Source: Eledone cirrhosa
Taxonomy: Eukaryota > Mollusca > Cephalopoda > Octopoda > Eledonidae
Direction of reading: 5' to 3'
Assembly: GCA_964016885.1 (NCBI GenBank)
Contig: OZ024744.1
Span: 112,987,033-113,051,032, forward strand
Length of the DNA stretch: 64,000 bases
This document shows, piece by piece, positions 36,001 to 51,242 of this stretch (positions are counted from its first letter, which is position 1; the number at the start of each line of letters is the position of its first letter). The translations under genes and the position numbers were made by a program. A model generated the notes under the pieces. The model saw nothing but the letters and a program-made list of their open reading frames with translations, was not told the origin of the DNA and ran no database searches.

Positions 36001-39000
36001 TGGAGTACTATATGGAGATGGTGTAGGACAGAACAAAGAAGAGACACAAAATAACAAGTTAGTCTCTGAGGAGATCACAGAATGTGTGACGAAAGAGCTT
36101 TAACAATAAATAAACAACCATCCCATTATTAAACCAACCAACTGGAAATTTATAATATGAGTGAAAACCACCAGGTGTGTGTGTGTTTTTATTGGCAGCA
36201 TGACCCTCCCAAAGTATAACAATATCTGTTTCAACACATGTGTTCAGATAAGAAATTTTGCAAAACAAATTCATAACCCCAGTAGCAGTGAGTAGGGAGG
36301 TGGTCTGGAGACCAAGAACACCAGAAGTCTCCACTGTTACAGGTTTAACAAGACAGTCCACTTCATGTGGCTCACTCCTGTAGGTAGCCAACACCACCCC
36401 AGTAGCAGTGAGTAGGGAGGTGGTTTGGAGAACAAGAACACCATAAGTCTCTACTGTTACAGGTTTAACAAGACAGTCCACTTCATGTGACTCGCTCCTG
36501 TAGGTAGCCAACACCACCCCAGTAGCAGTGAGTAGGGAGGTGGTCTGGAGACCAAGAACACCAGAAGTCTCCACTGTTACAGGTTTAACAAGACAGTCCA
36601 CTTCATGTGACTCACTCCTGTAGGTAGCCAACACCACCCCAGTAGCAGTGAGTGGGGAGGTGGTCTGGAGACCAAGAACACCAGAAGTCTACACTGTTAC
36701 AGGTTTAACAAGACAGTCCACTTCATGTGGCTCACTCCTGTAGGTAGCCAACACCACCCCAGTAGCAGTGAGTAGGGAGGTGGTCTGGAGACCAAGAACA
36801 CCAGAAGTCTCCACTGTTAGAGGTTTAACAAGACAGTCCACTTCATGTGACTCACTCCTGTAGGTAGCCAACACCACCCCAGTAGCAGTGAGTAGGGAGG
36901 TGGTCTGGAGACTAAGAACACCAGAAGTCTCCACTGTTACAGGTTTAACAAGACAGTCCACTTCATGTGACTCACTCCTGTAGGTAGCCAACACCACCCC
37001 AGTAACAGTGAGTAGGGAGGTGGTCTGGAGACCAAGAACACCAGAAGTCTCTACTGTTACAGGTTTAACAAGACAGTCCACTTCATGTGGCTCACTCCTG
37101 TAGGTAGCCAACACCACCCCAGTAGCAGTGAGTAGGGAGGTGGTCTGGAGACCAAGAACACCAGAAGTCTCTACTGTTACAGGTTTAACAAGACAGTCCA
37201 CTTCATGTGGCTCACTCCTGTAGGTAGCCAACACCACCCCAGTAGCAGTGAGTAGGGAGGTGGTCTGGAGACCAAGAACACCAGAAGTCTCCACTGTTAC
37301 AGGTTTAACAAGACAGTCCACTTCATGTGGCTCACTCCTGTAGGTAGCCAACACCACCCCAGTAGCAGTGAGTAGGGAGGTGGTCTGGAGACCAAGAACA
37401 CCAGAAGTCTCCACTGTTACAGGTTTAACAAGACAGTCCACTTCATGTGACTCACTCCTGTAGGTAGCCAACACCACCCCAGTAGCAGTGAGTAGGGAGG
37501 TGGTCTGGAGACCAAGAACACCAGAAGTCTCTACTGTTACAGGTTTAACAAGACAGTCCACTTCATGTGACTCACTCCTGTAGGTAGCCAACACCACCCC
37601 AGTAGCAGTGAGTAGGGAGGTGGTCTGGAGACCAAGAACACCAGAAGTCTCCACTGTTACAGGTTTAACAAGACAGTCCACTTCATGTGGCTCACTCCTG
37701 TAGGTAGCCAACACCACCCCAGTAGCAGCGACTAGGGAGGTGGTCTGGAGACCAAGAACACCAGAAGTCTCCACTGTTACAGGTTTAACAAGACAGTCCA
37801 CTTCATGTGACTCACTCCTGTAGGTAGCCAACACAACCCCAGTAGCAGTGAGTAGGGAGGTGGTCTGGTGACCAAGAACACCAGAAGTCTACACTGTTAC
37901 AGGTTTAACAAGACAGTCCACTTCATGTGGCTCACTCCTGTAGGTAGCCAACACCACCCCAGTAGCAGTGAGTAGGGAGGTGGTCTGGAGACCAAGAACA
38001 CCAGAAGTCTCCACTGTTACAGGTTTAACAAGACAGTCCACTTCATGTGGCTCACTCCTGTAGGTAGCCAACACCACCCCAGTAGCAGCGACTAGGGAGG
38101 TGGTCTGGAGACCAAGAACACCAGAAGTCTCCACTGTTACAGGTTTAACAAGACAGTCCACTTCATGTGGTTACTCCTGTAGGTAGCCAACACCACCCCA
38201 GTAGCAGTGAGTAGGGAGGTGGTCTGGAGACCAAGAACACCAGAAGTCTCTACTGTTACAGGTTTAACAAGACAGTCCACTTCATGTGACTCACTCCTGT
38301 AGGTAGCCAACACCACCCCAGTAGCAGTGAGTAGGGAGGTGGTCTGGAGACCAAGAACACCAGAAGTCTTCATGGTTACAGGTTTAACAAGACAGTCCAC
38401 TTCATGTGGCTCACTCCTGTAGGTAGCCAACACCACCCCAGTAGCAGTGAGTAGGGAGGTGGTCTGGAGACCAAGAACACCAGAAGTCTCCACTGTTACA
38501 GGTTTAACAAGACAGTCCACTTCATGTGGCTCACTCCTGTAGGTAGCCAACACCACCCCAGTAGCAGCGACTAGGGAGGTGGTCTGGAGACCAAGAACAC
38601 CAGAAGTCTCCACTGTTACACCTTTGACCACAAACCTATGAAGAGCGACCAATCCATTTGTGTGTTTCCACTTGCCCCTCTAACATTCTCCCACTTATCT
38701 TTATGTCTTTTACCTCTTCTCATCTTTTCAACACTCTACTTTTATTGGTGTTGTATCTAACAAAATTGACCAAATCCTTTTTGTTGTTGTCCTTAACAAA
38801 TATTCCAGCTATTAGTGATTCTAATACTCCACTTAGGTTAATTGGTTTAGTTATATTATGTTTGGAGAGGGTCATGTTGTCCTAAAATAGTAAAACACAC
38901 TCACTGTTTGGTTTGGTTTTTTCTGATTCAACTGGAACATGTCTTTAATTTCTCTTTGTCTCAATCTCCATTTCAGTCAACTTTCCTGCTTTGATCCTTC

Positions 39001-40435
39001 TTTCTTAATCCTTTCTTCCTCATACTGCTTTGATTCTCCTCTGATCCTTCCTCTCTTGATTCTTCTTCCTTGATCCTTCTTTCTTAATCCTTTCTTCCTC
39101 ATACTGCTTTGATTCTCCTCTGATCCCTCCTCTCTTGATTCTTCTTCCTTGATCCTTCTTTCTTAATCCTTTCTGCCTCATACTGCTTTGATTCTCCTTT
39201 GATCCTTCCTCTCTTGATTCTTCTTCCTTGATCCTTCTTTCTTAATCCTTTCTTCCTCATACTGCTTTGATTCTCCTCTGATCCTTCCTCTCTTGATTCT
39301 TCTTCCTTGATCCTTCTTTCTTAATCCTTTCTTCCTCATACTGCTTTGATTCTCCTCTGATCCTTCCTCTCTTGATTCTTCTTCCTTGATCCTTCTTTCT
39401 TAATCCTTTCTTCCTCATACTGCTTTGATTCTCCTCTGATCCTTCCTCTCTTGATTCTTCTTCCTTGATCCTTCTTTCTTAATCCTTTCTTCCTCATACT
39501 GCTTTGATTCTCCTCTGATCCTTCCTCTCTTGATTCTTCTTCCTTGATCCTTCTTTCTTAATCCTTTCTTCCTCATACTGCTTTGATTCTCCTCTGATCC
39601 TTCCTCTCTTGATTCTTCTTCCTTGATCCTTCTTTCTTAATCCTTTCTTCTTCATACTGCTTTGATTCTCCTTCCCCGATCCTTCCTTCTCCATCCTTCC
39701 TTCCCTCATTCTTGATCCTAACATTTGTTCTGAGTTACTAGAATTTGTTCTCATTAGAATTTCAACTTCTCTGTCTTTTTGTAAGAGTTACCATATTTTT
39801 GGTGCCAAACTCAACCTTTAATTCAATATAACATTTTATAACTCATTTCTTTGTTTTTATTTATTTTTTACAGTTATTGGACATTTTCCTTCTCCTAATT
39901 CCTGTATTTTTAAGCAACATATCTACCCCGACAAAAGTGGATGGCATCACGAGTGTAATTCTTGTCACTGTAACAATGGTCACATTTATTGTACGAAGGT
40001 AAGGAGTTTATGATAAAGGTTTGATAAGAAGATTTAGGGGGTGGGGTGGAGGTGTTATTGTTTCGTTTTTGTTGTTACTTTTGTCAATATTTATTATGAT
40101 GAGGTTGTTTTTACATTTGAAGGTTTGGTGTGGACCCAAAAATTGCTTGAGTCATCCAAATGTGTCTGAGCCTGTGGATATATGTGCACGTGACGAAACT
40201 TGTGTTGTTAAAACAATGCAAACATGCTTTACACCACCCTGTTTGCCCTGGGGTCATTGTAAACATATATCCAGAATAGAAGATTCTGCTCCCAGAGATA
40301 TACAAACCAACTGTATACCAAATGAAGCAAAAATCAGCAATAACTGTGCAAAGATCAGCCTTCTCTTTGATAAATCTCAGATGCCGAAAGTAAGTTGTAA
40401 TATAATTTACTTATATATTAACATTCCCTCTGCCT

Positions 40436-40515
<80 letters not shown>

Positions 40516-43280
40516 TTTACGTCTTATATAAATACATACTATGAAGAAGAAAGCTTGATGTGGTTATTACTGGCACTATATATAGACATCTATTACTGAA
40601 TGTCTTCTTCTTCACTTATTCCTTGGAAAGTTGCCCCAAATATTCCCTCCAGCAGGTCCTGTCTGAAGCAACTGACTCCAAATGATCCGGCCTGATCCCC
40701 AAGCGAGACCAGCCAAGCTCATGGATATTATCCAACCATCTTGCTCGGGATCTACTCCTGGGTCTCCTGCTGGTTGGTTTGCTCGTAAAATCTGTCCAGC
40801 AACTCTGATACTACAGACATGTGGTTAGAATGTCTAAACATTCTAACCACATGTACATAGTATCAGAGCTGTGATCTCTCAATTCAGAGATTCTTTCCTG
40901 AGACATTCTAACCACATGTCATAGTATCAGAGCTGTGATCTCTCAATACAGAGATTCTTTCCTGAGACATTCTAACCACATGTCATAGTATCAGAGCTGT
41001 GATCTCTCAATACAGAGATTCTTTCCTGAGACATTCTAACCACATGTCATAGTATCAGAGCTGTGATCTCTCAATTCAGAGATTCTTTCCTGAGACATTC
41101 TAACCACATGTCTGTAATATCAGAGCTGTGGTCTCTCAATTCAGAGATTCTTTCCTGAGACATTCTAACCACATGTCTGTAGTATCAGAGCTGTGATCTC
41201 TCAATTCAGAGATTCTTTCCTGAGATATTCTAACCACATGTACATAGTATCAGAGCTGTGATCTCTCAATTCAGAGATTCTTTCCTGAGACATTCTAACC
41301 ACATGTCCATAGTATCAGAGCTGTGATCTCTCAATTCAGAGATTCTTTCCTGAGACATTCTAACCACATGTCTGTAGTATCAGAGCTGTGATCTCTCAAT
41401 TCAGAGATTCTTTCCTGAGATATTCTAACCACATGTACATAGTATCAGAGCTGTGACCTCTCAATTCAGAGATTCTTTCCTGAGACATTCTAACCACATG
41501 TCCATAGTATCAGAGCTGTGACCTCTCAATTCAGAGATTCTTTCCTGAGACATTCTAACCACATGTCCATAGTATCAGAGCTGTGATCTCTCAATTCAGA
41601 GATTCTTTCCTGAGACATTCTAACCACAAGTCTGTAGTATCAGAGCTGTGGTCTCTCAATTCAGAGATTCTTTCCTGAGACATTCTAACCACATGTCCAT
41701 AGTATCAGAGCTGTGATCTCTCAATTCAGAGATTCTTTCCTGAGACATTCTAACCACATGTCCATAGTATCAGAGCTGTGATCTCTCAATTCAGAGATTC
41801 TTTCCTGAGACATTCTAACCACATGTCTGTAGTATCAGAGCTGTGATCTCTCAATTCAGAAAAGTAGTGGTTCTACCTAGAGTGACTCTCTGATCTACAC
41901 ACTCTACAGAGTAATTGTTACTCCAAAGATCCCTTGGGGAAACCCCTTTTCAGCTGCTTGTAATCATGTTCGTATTCTTGTGAACATTTCCCAAGATTCA
42001 TGACCATAGGTAAAGGTTGGCATGAATATCGAATTGAAGATAATGAGTTTGGTTTTTACACCTACCTCCTTCTGTGTGTGTGAAGTATAAATATAGTTTG
42101 CTAAAGGGAGATAACCTATTTAAAAGTCTAATGTCTGTCTGAAGCCTAGAAGCTCATCAGGCCAGAACTTATCCTAGTTTCCTTGGTATTAAATGACAGG
42201 AGTCCAAGACTTCCTCTTGGTCAAAATGCCAGTCCATCACCGGGTTAAACTCTCAGTTACAGCTAGTACTTATTATCAGTAGAGTATACTGGAGCAGTGT
42301 AAAATGAAGTGTTTTGCTCAAAAACAACAACGCACAACCTGGTCCAAGATTCAAATTAACAAATTATGATCATAATTCAACACTCTAAATATTAGGCCAT
42401 ACATCTCCACACATATAAACAGTTAGATGTCAACAAACATCGTGTATAGGAAGTTAATATAAAGCATGATATTCTCATGTGCAGAGATATTATAAAATAG
42501 GACTGATGGCAACTTCTGTTTCTGTTGTTAAGGGTCTCCACCCTATTTTAAACCATTTCCACACATAAACACACCACTCTTTATATAACCAAATGTATTT
42601 TATTTGGAAGTACAACCCTCACAGAACAGATTCAACTTGAAGCTGTTATAGTGTGGTGTACAGAACTGACAATTGCAGTTGAGATAAAATGAACCAAACA
42701 ACTTATATTTAAAAATCAAGTACTTTTGGATTTCAAATAGATCTTTCCCCTACCCCCGTTAGTTTTTCAGCGTATTTCCACCCCTACCCTCACTCTTCCC
42801 ATCTCCCCAAATTATTACATTTTGCTAATCTATCTCCTGTGAAATGTTATTTTAAGTGGTAGCATTTCTGCAACAATTAATATTTTCTTTAGACATTAAA
42901 AAACATTATACATAAGAAAACAAAATACATTACTAGAAATCCCATAAGTTATAAAATAAATAGGATGGGTTGGGGTCTCAATATGTAAACTAAACAACTA
43001 ATTAACAATTTTCCAATGCCCTCATCCCATTTATTTTCCGTCTGTTATTTGGGACCTAAGAGCACCATTTGTACATCTGAGCTGTAGAAACCATGCTAAA
43101 TATAGAACCTATTGAATGAGATGTCATGCCCTGCCCTGTCAAACTCAGGTCAGGGCATGACATATATACAAGTGGGAAGAGAAAAAAATAAAATACATTT
43201 CATTGAATTTGTGTAACTTTTATGATGAAACTGTCTGTCAGTCTATCTATCTATCCATCTCCCCCTCTCTCTCTCTCTCT

Positions 43281-43350
<70 letters not shown>

Positions 43351-46300
43351 ATGTGTGTAATATCATCATCATTTTATGTCCGCTTTTCCTTGTGGGACGG
43401 GTCCTTTTCAGCACAGCATCTCTCCATTCGTCACGGTCCTTCGTCATCTCCTCTGTGAGTTTCAGCGATCTGAGGTCAGCTCTCACCACCATTTACCCAT
43501 GATTTTCGTGGTTTCCTCTATTGCGTCTTCCTCTACTGCGTTTTCCTTCCACTGCGATTTCTTGGCACTTCTTTACCCAGTGGTTAACCTCCATGTGCAT
43601 CACATGTCCATACCATCTCAGTCTTCTCTCCTGCACACCACAACTTATCCCTCTTATACACAGTTTCTCTCTCAACTCATCTATGCTTGATCATTCACAC
43701 ACATTGACATTGCACATCCATTGGAGCATGCTTGCTTCATTTCTCTCCAGCCGTCGCATATCCTCCGCAGTTGCTGCCCATGTCTCACTACCATGCAACA
43801 TCGCACATCTCACACAGGCATCATATAACCGACCTTTCGTACGCAGGGAGAAACCCTTCTTTATCAACAGAGGAAGCAGCTCTCTAAACTTCTTCCAACC
43901 TGTCCTTATTCTAGAAACTATGGCCTCAGAACACCCCCCCCCCCCTCCATGCTAATCTGATCACCTAGTTACCAGAATCTATCAACCACTTCTATAGAAC
44001 CCACCTGCATTTGAAAAATGTGTCTATCAATGCGACTTCTACTGTCAAATTTCCCTGTACATCTACTGCATATGTAGTTTCCCTACCTGTTAGTTTGCCT
44101 GCTATCCCACTACATTTCTTATCTACCCAAGATCTGCATTGTTCAGATCATCAGCATAGGGAAGTACCTTTGGACAGCCAGTCTTAAAATCATCTGTAAT
44201 GAACAGCGAGTCTTAAACACATCTGTAATGGACAGCCAGTCTTAAACTCATCTGTAATGAACAAGAGCAGGCTGATCTACTCCTAATCTACTCCTACTTG
44301 TATCTGGAATTCCTTGCTAAACTCCATTCCTACCCTGACTTTACTGACAGTACCTCTGTACAAAGTTTGCACTGTCCTCACAAGCCATACCTCAACACCT
44401 AGTTTCTTTAGGGACCACCAGATGACAGATCAAGGTACTCTATCAAAGGCCTTCTCTAGGTCAACAAAAGCTAAGTATAGTGGCTTATTTTTCTCTAAGA
44501 ACCTCTCTTGTAGTTGTCTCACTAAGAAGAGGGCATCTGTTGTACTTTTCCCAGGCACAAAACCAAACTGCATCTCATCTAGTTTGACCCTTTCACTAAT
44601 TAATTGCGCTAATATCCTTTCTGCCACTTTCATAACCTGATCCATCAGTTTTATGCCCCTATAATTGCTCCACTCCAGAGCATCCCCTTTACCTTTGTAG
44701 CAATTTATAAGAATACTGCTGCACCAGTCTTTTGGTATAACTCCACCATATATAACTTGATTTATGATGTGTGCAACCAGTTTAGTGTCTACTTCTCCTG
44801 ATGCCTTCAGCATCTCATCAACTATCCCTGATGCCTTCAGCATCTCAGCATCTCTCCCTGATGGTTTAGCGGCCTTACCACTTTTCATTTCCTTAATTGC
44901 CTATTTGACCCTATAATCGTCAATCTCAATAGCTGGTCCCTCTGTCAGGTCTACTGGGGGTAGTTTCTCTCTCTTCCATTCGTTCTCCACATTCATCAGT
45001 CTCTTATAATGACATTTCCAGGCCTCCTTTTTATGAGCATCAATGACACTAAGTACACCAACATCATTCCGGACACATTTATCTCCAACAACATCCTGAT
45101 TTGCACTGACACACTGCCTTGCAATGCAGAACACTGCACGTCTCTGATCTTCTTGTCACAGAACATTGGCAAACCTCCTACTCTCAGCATCCGTGCGTGC
45201 TAAGTAACCTCACATCTAGCCTCTCTTTTAGTGGCTGAGTATCGGTCTCTACTCCCACCATTTTTCCAAGCTTTCCATGCTTGTCTTTTGTCTCTAATGG
45301 CCCTATCTACCGTGCTGTTCCACCACCAGATCACTCTCTGTCTAGTTGGAGCTCTGCTCCAGCCACAAGTCTCTTCAGTAGCCTGCTGTAACTTGTTACA
45401 TAAGAAATTCCAGGTATCATCCATGTCATATGATTCTAACTCATCTTCTTTTTTGTCATACACATCTTGAAGGGCTTTCCTAAATTAATATTTTAGTGAA
45501 AGGTCTTTTAGCTTCCAGACCTTCCTTTTCCACACCTTTCTGTGTGTCTCATTTTGTCTCTTGCTTATTGAGATATCTTTTTTTGTCTTTTGCTTATTGA
45601 TAATGACAAACCTATGTTGGGGGTACAATCTTCCCCGGGGTATGCCTTAGTATTTGACACCATCTGTCTGTCTCATTGCCTAACCAGCAAGAAGTCAATC
45701 TGGCTTATGTGCTCACCTGATTGATAGGTTATTAGGTGGTTGAAAGGTTTCTGGAAGTTAGTGTTGCAAATGGTTAGTTCACTTGCATCATAAAATTCAA
45801 GGAGCCTCACTCCTTCTTCGTTTCTTGAGCCATAACCATGACCACCATGTACCCCAGTGTATCCAGCCTGGAGCTGTCCAACATGACCATTGAAGTCACC
45901 TGCTAGTATAACTAGGTCTCTGTCCTCTGTCATTGTGGTTGTCTCTAGATATCCATCCATCCATCCATCCATATAAGTATTGAATTTTCCGTTGAAAATT
46001 GAAAAAGTCATAGGAGTGAAGAGTGCTCTATGTAAGTTACAGAGCTAAATTTAATGTATAATAAACAATACAATATAATTACCTCATTACCAGAGGTTTC
46101 CTGAATAAGACGAATACAAGAAACGCTCTCATTCGTTCGTCAGACAAGGCAATTTAAAGCATAGTGTAATATTTGAAAAATCTCAAGAAAGGCAAAAGTT
46201 TAACAGGCAAAAAAAAATATATATAAATAAAAGTAATGCAAGAGATATATAATAATAAAATAAGGAAATATAGTAAGGGTATGTGTATAAATGTGTGTAT

Positions 46301-48855
46301 ATGCACCTACAAATGTACATATGTGTGTATGTACAAATGAATGTGTATAGTGAAAATAATGTGTGCATAAGTACATACATGAGGGCAAGCATATCAGTGT
46401 ATGTATGACCACAAATACGTATATAATATATGTTGAAAAAAGAAATTGTAAGATAATAGAGTTAACGTACATACAGACTCAGGGACTAAGGATTGAAATA
46501 TATACACATACAAGTATGAAAGCACGCGTATAAACACACACACATGCAAGTGATATATACAGGGAAGGGAGTGTATCAGTTAAAACAGTGTCAGGCTGAA
46601 GGTCAATACATATATAAAAAATATAAAATATGAAAATGTAAATGAGAAAATATATGAGAATAAAAAAATTAAATCAAAGAGAAAGTAAGAGGGAGGGGTT
46701 ATCAATTATAAAGTAACACTAGAAAAAATAAAAATCATAGGTTCGTACATACACATATATATATATATAAAAATATATATATAAATACGTACAGGCAAAA
46801 GCACATACATGCATACATACATACAAAAGCGCGCATACATACACACGAAGCACACATATAAATACATACATGTACATCTAATCACACGCATGCGACCATG
46901 TATATATATATACACACACACATATATATATATATATACATATACACACACACACACATATACATATGTATGTAAAAAACATAAATATAAAAACACACAT
47001 ACACACGCACATACGAATGCATTCATACACATATACAGACACGTATACATACACATGCATGCTCACACACATAGATACAATATAAAAACCAGCCATAAGA
47101 ATAAATGAGTACAAATTATACGCAAGTAAACATACATAAAAGCTGCTGCGGGACAACAGAATATATCTGGAGTTGAAAACGCAAGTGATATGTGATATCA
47201 GGTAGTGAAAGAAAAGGGGGAAGTAAAATATGTAAAATTGTGAAGAAATAAAGTAAGTGAATCAAAAAGCAGGGGGAGGGTCACTGGTGGATGTGAAGTA
47301 AAAATAAAGTTAAAAATAAAAGTAAACCAGAAAGAGAAGTCTGTAAAGAGGGTAATTTAAGGAAAGTGAAGAACAAGAGTTTATGGAGGATAACTATCTG
47401 AAAGTGAGTTAAGTTTATATGAGCTGGAAAGCAAGTGTGATTATATATATATACAAAATTTCTGTTTTTGCATTTAGGCAGGTTTTTGGTGATTTAAGGT
47501 TCTGTAAAATCCAATATTTTTCACTTATGCAGAGTGTGCATCTTCTTGTTCCTCTTGCATATTCTTTAGATTGGTTCAAAATTTACCAATCTAATTTATA
47601 TTGAATCCCATATTCTGCTAGCCAGAGCTGTTGTAAATCTTTTTTCAGGATGTCGGAAAGATGTGACATGTGAGTAATAACGCGATATGAATTTGTCTTG
47701 TGTCATACCCACATATCGTTCGCTGGTGGCTGGTAGGTTGTTGCTGGTGGTTGTCACTTTAGCCGCATATACAATGGCTTTGGTGTTGCATTTACCTTGT
47801 AATGGGCATTCACTTTTGACTCTGCAAGAGCAATTTTGATGTTCTCTGGTTATTTTCCTATTGAGGATATAAGATTTAATAGGGGAACTGCAGGAGTAGC
47901 TGATTTTGACACAGTTTCTATTGAAGATCTTATAGTATCTATGTGTTCTAGGGAAATGTTTATCTAAGAGCTCTAGGAATTTTTTGCCTACATTAGTTTT
48001 AACTGCTAAAGAGTAGGGGGTGGGTGAACCAGATTATTTTTCTTTTCCTATTATTATGTTTAAAGGAGTTAGTATTGTTGGGTATGTACTTATTTTTAAC
48101 TTTATTTTTACTTCACATCCACCAGTGAACCCCCCCCCCCCCCTCCCTGCTTTTTTATTTACTTTCTTTATATCTTTACAATTTGACATATTTTACTTCC
48201 CCCTTTTCTTTCACTACCTGATATCACATATCACTTGCGTTTTCAACTCCAGATATATTCTGTTGTCCCGCAGCCACTTTTATGTATGTTTACTTGCGTA
48301 TAATTAGTACTCATTTATTCATACGGTTGGTTTTTATATTGTATCTATACGTGTGAGCGTGCATGTGTGTGTATACATGTCTGTATATGTGTATGAATGC
48401 ATTCGTATGTGCGTGTGTATGTGTGTTTTTATATTTATGTTTTTTACATACTTATGTATATGTGTGTGTGTATATGTATATATATATATATGTGTATATA
48501 TATATATATCATTTTCAACATCATCATTTCATTTTACGTCCGCTTTTTCCCTGCTTGCAAGGGTGGGACGGGAACTGATTCTGGCTTGATTTCTACAGCT
48601 GGATGCCCTTCCTAACACCAACCTCATTTACAGTGAGTGCTGGGTGCTTTTTTGCCGTGGCACCTCCACGACCACTTTGCAGTGGAACGATATGGACCCC
48701 AGTCCCTATCATCTCATTTCTACAGCTGAGTAAACTGGAGCAATGTGAAATAAAGTGTCTTGCTCAAGGACACAACACATCACCCGGTCTGAGAATTGAA
48801 CTCACAACCTTTCGATTGCAAGGCCAATGCTCTAACCACTAAGCCATGTGCCTCC

Positions 48856-48917
<62 letters not shown>

Positions 48918-49752
48918 GGTCGCGTGCATGCGTGTGATTAGTTGTACATGTATGTATATATATGTGCTTCGTGTGTATGTATGTACGCATGTATGTACGC
49001 ATGTATGTGCTTTTGTCTGTACGTATTTATATATATGTGTGTATGTACGAACCTATGTATGTTTTTTATTTTTTCTAGTGTTACTTTATAATTAATAACC
49101 CCTCCCTCTTACTTTCTCTTTGATTTAATTTTTTTATTCTCATATATTTTTTCATTTTCATTTTCATATTTTATATATGTATTGACCTTCAGCTTGACAC
49201 TGCTTTGACTGATACACTCCCTTCCCTGTATATATCACTTGCATGTATGTGGTTGTGCGTGTGTGTGTGTTTATACGCGTGCTTTCATACTTGTATGTGT
49301 ATATATTTCAATCCTTAGTCCCTGAGTCTGTATGTACGCTAACTCTATTATCTTACAATTTCTTTTTTCAACATATATTATATACGCATTTGTGGTCACA
49401 CATACACTGATATGTTTGCCCTCATGTATGTACTTATGCACACATTTTTTCACTATACACATGCATTTGTACATACACACATATGTACATTTGTAGGTGC
49501 ATATACACACATTTATACACATACCCTTACTATATTTCCTTATTTTATTTTTATATATCTTTTGCATTACTTTTATTTATATTTTTTTTTTTGCCCATTA
49601 AACTTTTGCCTTTCTTGAGGAGATTTTTCAAATATTTCACTATGTTTTAAATGGTCTTGTCTGACGAATGAATGAGGACGTTTCTTGTATTCGTCTTATT
49701 CGGAAAACCTCTGGTAATGAGGTAATTATATTGTATTGTTTATTATACATAC

Positions 49753-49783
<31 letters not shown>

Positions 49784-51110
49784 AATATATATGTGTATTA
49801 CAATGGATTCTATTTTACAGGGCGTGTCTGTTGGAAATATCTGCAATTCTCTTAGAGCCTTCCCCAAAGTGCAAGCTTATGCCAAGAAAGAAACTATTAT
49901 AATTCTATGTGCTATCCAACTTCGAAGAGCTGACTCCATTGAAATCACTCTGGTAATTTAACTTTCATTGATTTCATTGATTTCTAAACAATTCCTTGCT
50001 AATTATACAACCCATGGGTCAACCATGACAGAAAATGACCACATGTACTGGAAGACTTGCTTTCATTTTGGTTGACCAAATATCAACCAGTTACTAAAGT
50101 GACCAAAGAATGGATCAGTTACTTAATTAATAATAAATTGAAGTGAACCTTAAATGGTGTGTGTTTTTATTGGCAGTATGACTCTACCAAAATATAACAA
50201 TATCTGTTTCAACATAGGTTTTCACATCAAAAATCTTGCAAAACAAATGTATTTATACTAGCTGCAGTACCCAGTAATACCTGGGAAAGGTGTGGTTATT
50301 CACAGTTCCCAGAGTGCACCTGAAAATGATAGCGACCCTGGGTGCCTATACTGGATTTTCAATAGCAACCTTTTGCTAGGTGTGTTTATGGCAGATATAT
50401 TTTTTGTGTGGAACTATCAATAGCTGTTTACGTCATAAGTCCTTCTTCCATCCAGCTTTCTTCATTCAGAGTGAATAAGTTGGGGAAGTTTGAGCTCGAA
50501 GAGTAACAAACTTATGTATAAGAGTAGCAAACTTACTGCCTTAGCGCTCAAGAACAAACTCAGAACAATTAAGGAAGTCATCGCAATTATTGAAGAAATT
50601 ATAACTGAGTGAACATATTCAGGTACTGTTCAAGCACCCTGTATATCACCGTTTGGAAAGCCCTTTGAATGACTGAAGCAATTCAATAAATCCATCCCGT
50701 TTTCCCCCTATAAGTAGACATAACCCGAGAAAACACACCATAATAAGTCGGATAAACAATCAGAAGTGTTGGCCCTAAAGAGGGCCTTGTAACATTCACT
50801 GTTGCAAAGTGTCAATAATGGGGAAGAAGTTACATCTTCTTAATTCGTGTTAATCTTCCCACGATCCGACACCTCGAAATATCCACTAAATAAACTCTAC
50901 TCTCGAAGACGGCATGTTACAATTAACATGTCGGGAGTACGAATATTCGTCAACATACGATTTGGGGTTTATTCTTCGGACTAGTCTCAGGTAAGCCAAC
51001 TTCCAGGTCATTCATCATAACACTTTGTTGTAACTTATCAGTAATTCCTGCAGTTGACCTTAATGTGACCTAAGTGTGTGCACGTGTTCAGATTTCATAT
51101 CTGTGGATGT

Positions 51111-51141
<31 letters not shown>

Positions 51142-51186
51142 TTATATATATATATATACACATATATATATATATATATATATACA

Positions 51187-51242
<56 letters not shown>

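Larger units (their letters stand above)
46055..49750. repeat. 3.7-kb inverted repeat with arms over 1.2 kb
   Basis: Left arm about 46055-47330 and right arm about 48085-49750 are reverse complements: outer cctcattaccagaggtttcc / ggaaaacctctggtaatgag, middle cagggaaggga / tcccttccctg, inner ttcacatccaccagtga with its complement. Arms are rich in TA and CA runs. The right arm is interrupted by a SINE (48525-48860). The loop holds a Penelope-like fragment. Confidence 0.9.

Noticed and set aside
39494..39754. Lys/Glu/Arg-rich 86-codon minus-strand frame
   Set aside because: Translation of the pyrimidine-rich 79-bp minisatellite.
40021..40122. Extension of exon L upstream as part of a 192-codon frame
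   Set aside because: Exon L begins at 40123: the junction K|VWCGP matches Jagged and the phase of exon K (gtaagg donor at 39999) requires splicing.
48778..48861. A genuine tRNA gene on the minus strand (good A and B boxes)
   Set aside because: It is the head of a SINE: a near-identical copy with the same body and (ATG)n end is at 51928-52282, and the acceptor stem does not pair well.
46706..49095. Frames rich in [12 protein letters not shown] and similar
   Set aside because: CA/TA microsatellite translations within the arms of the inverted repeat.
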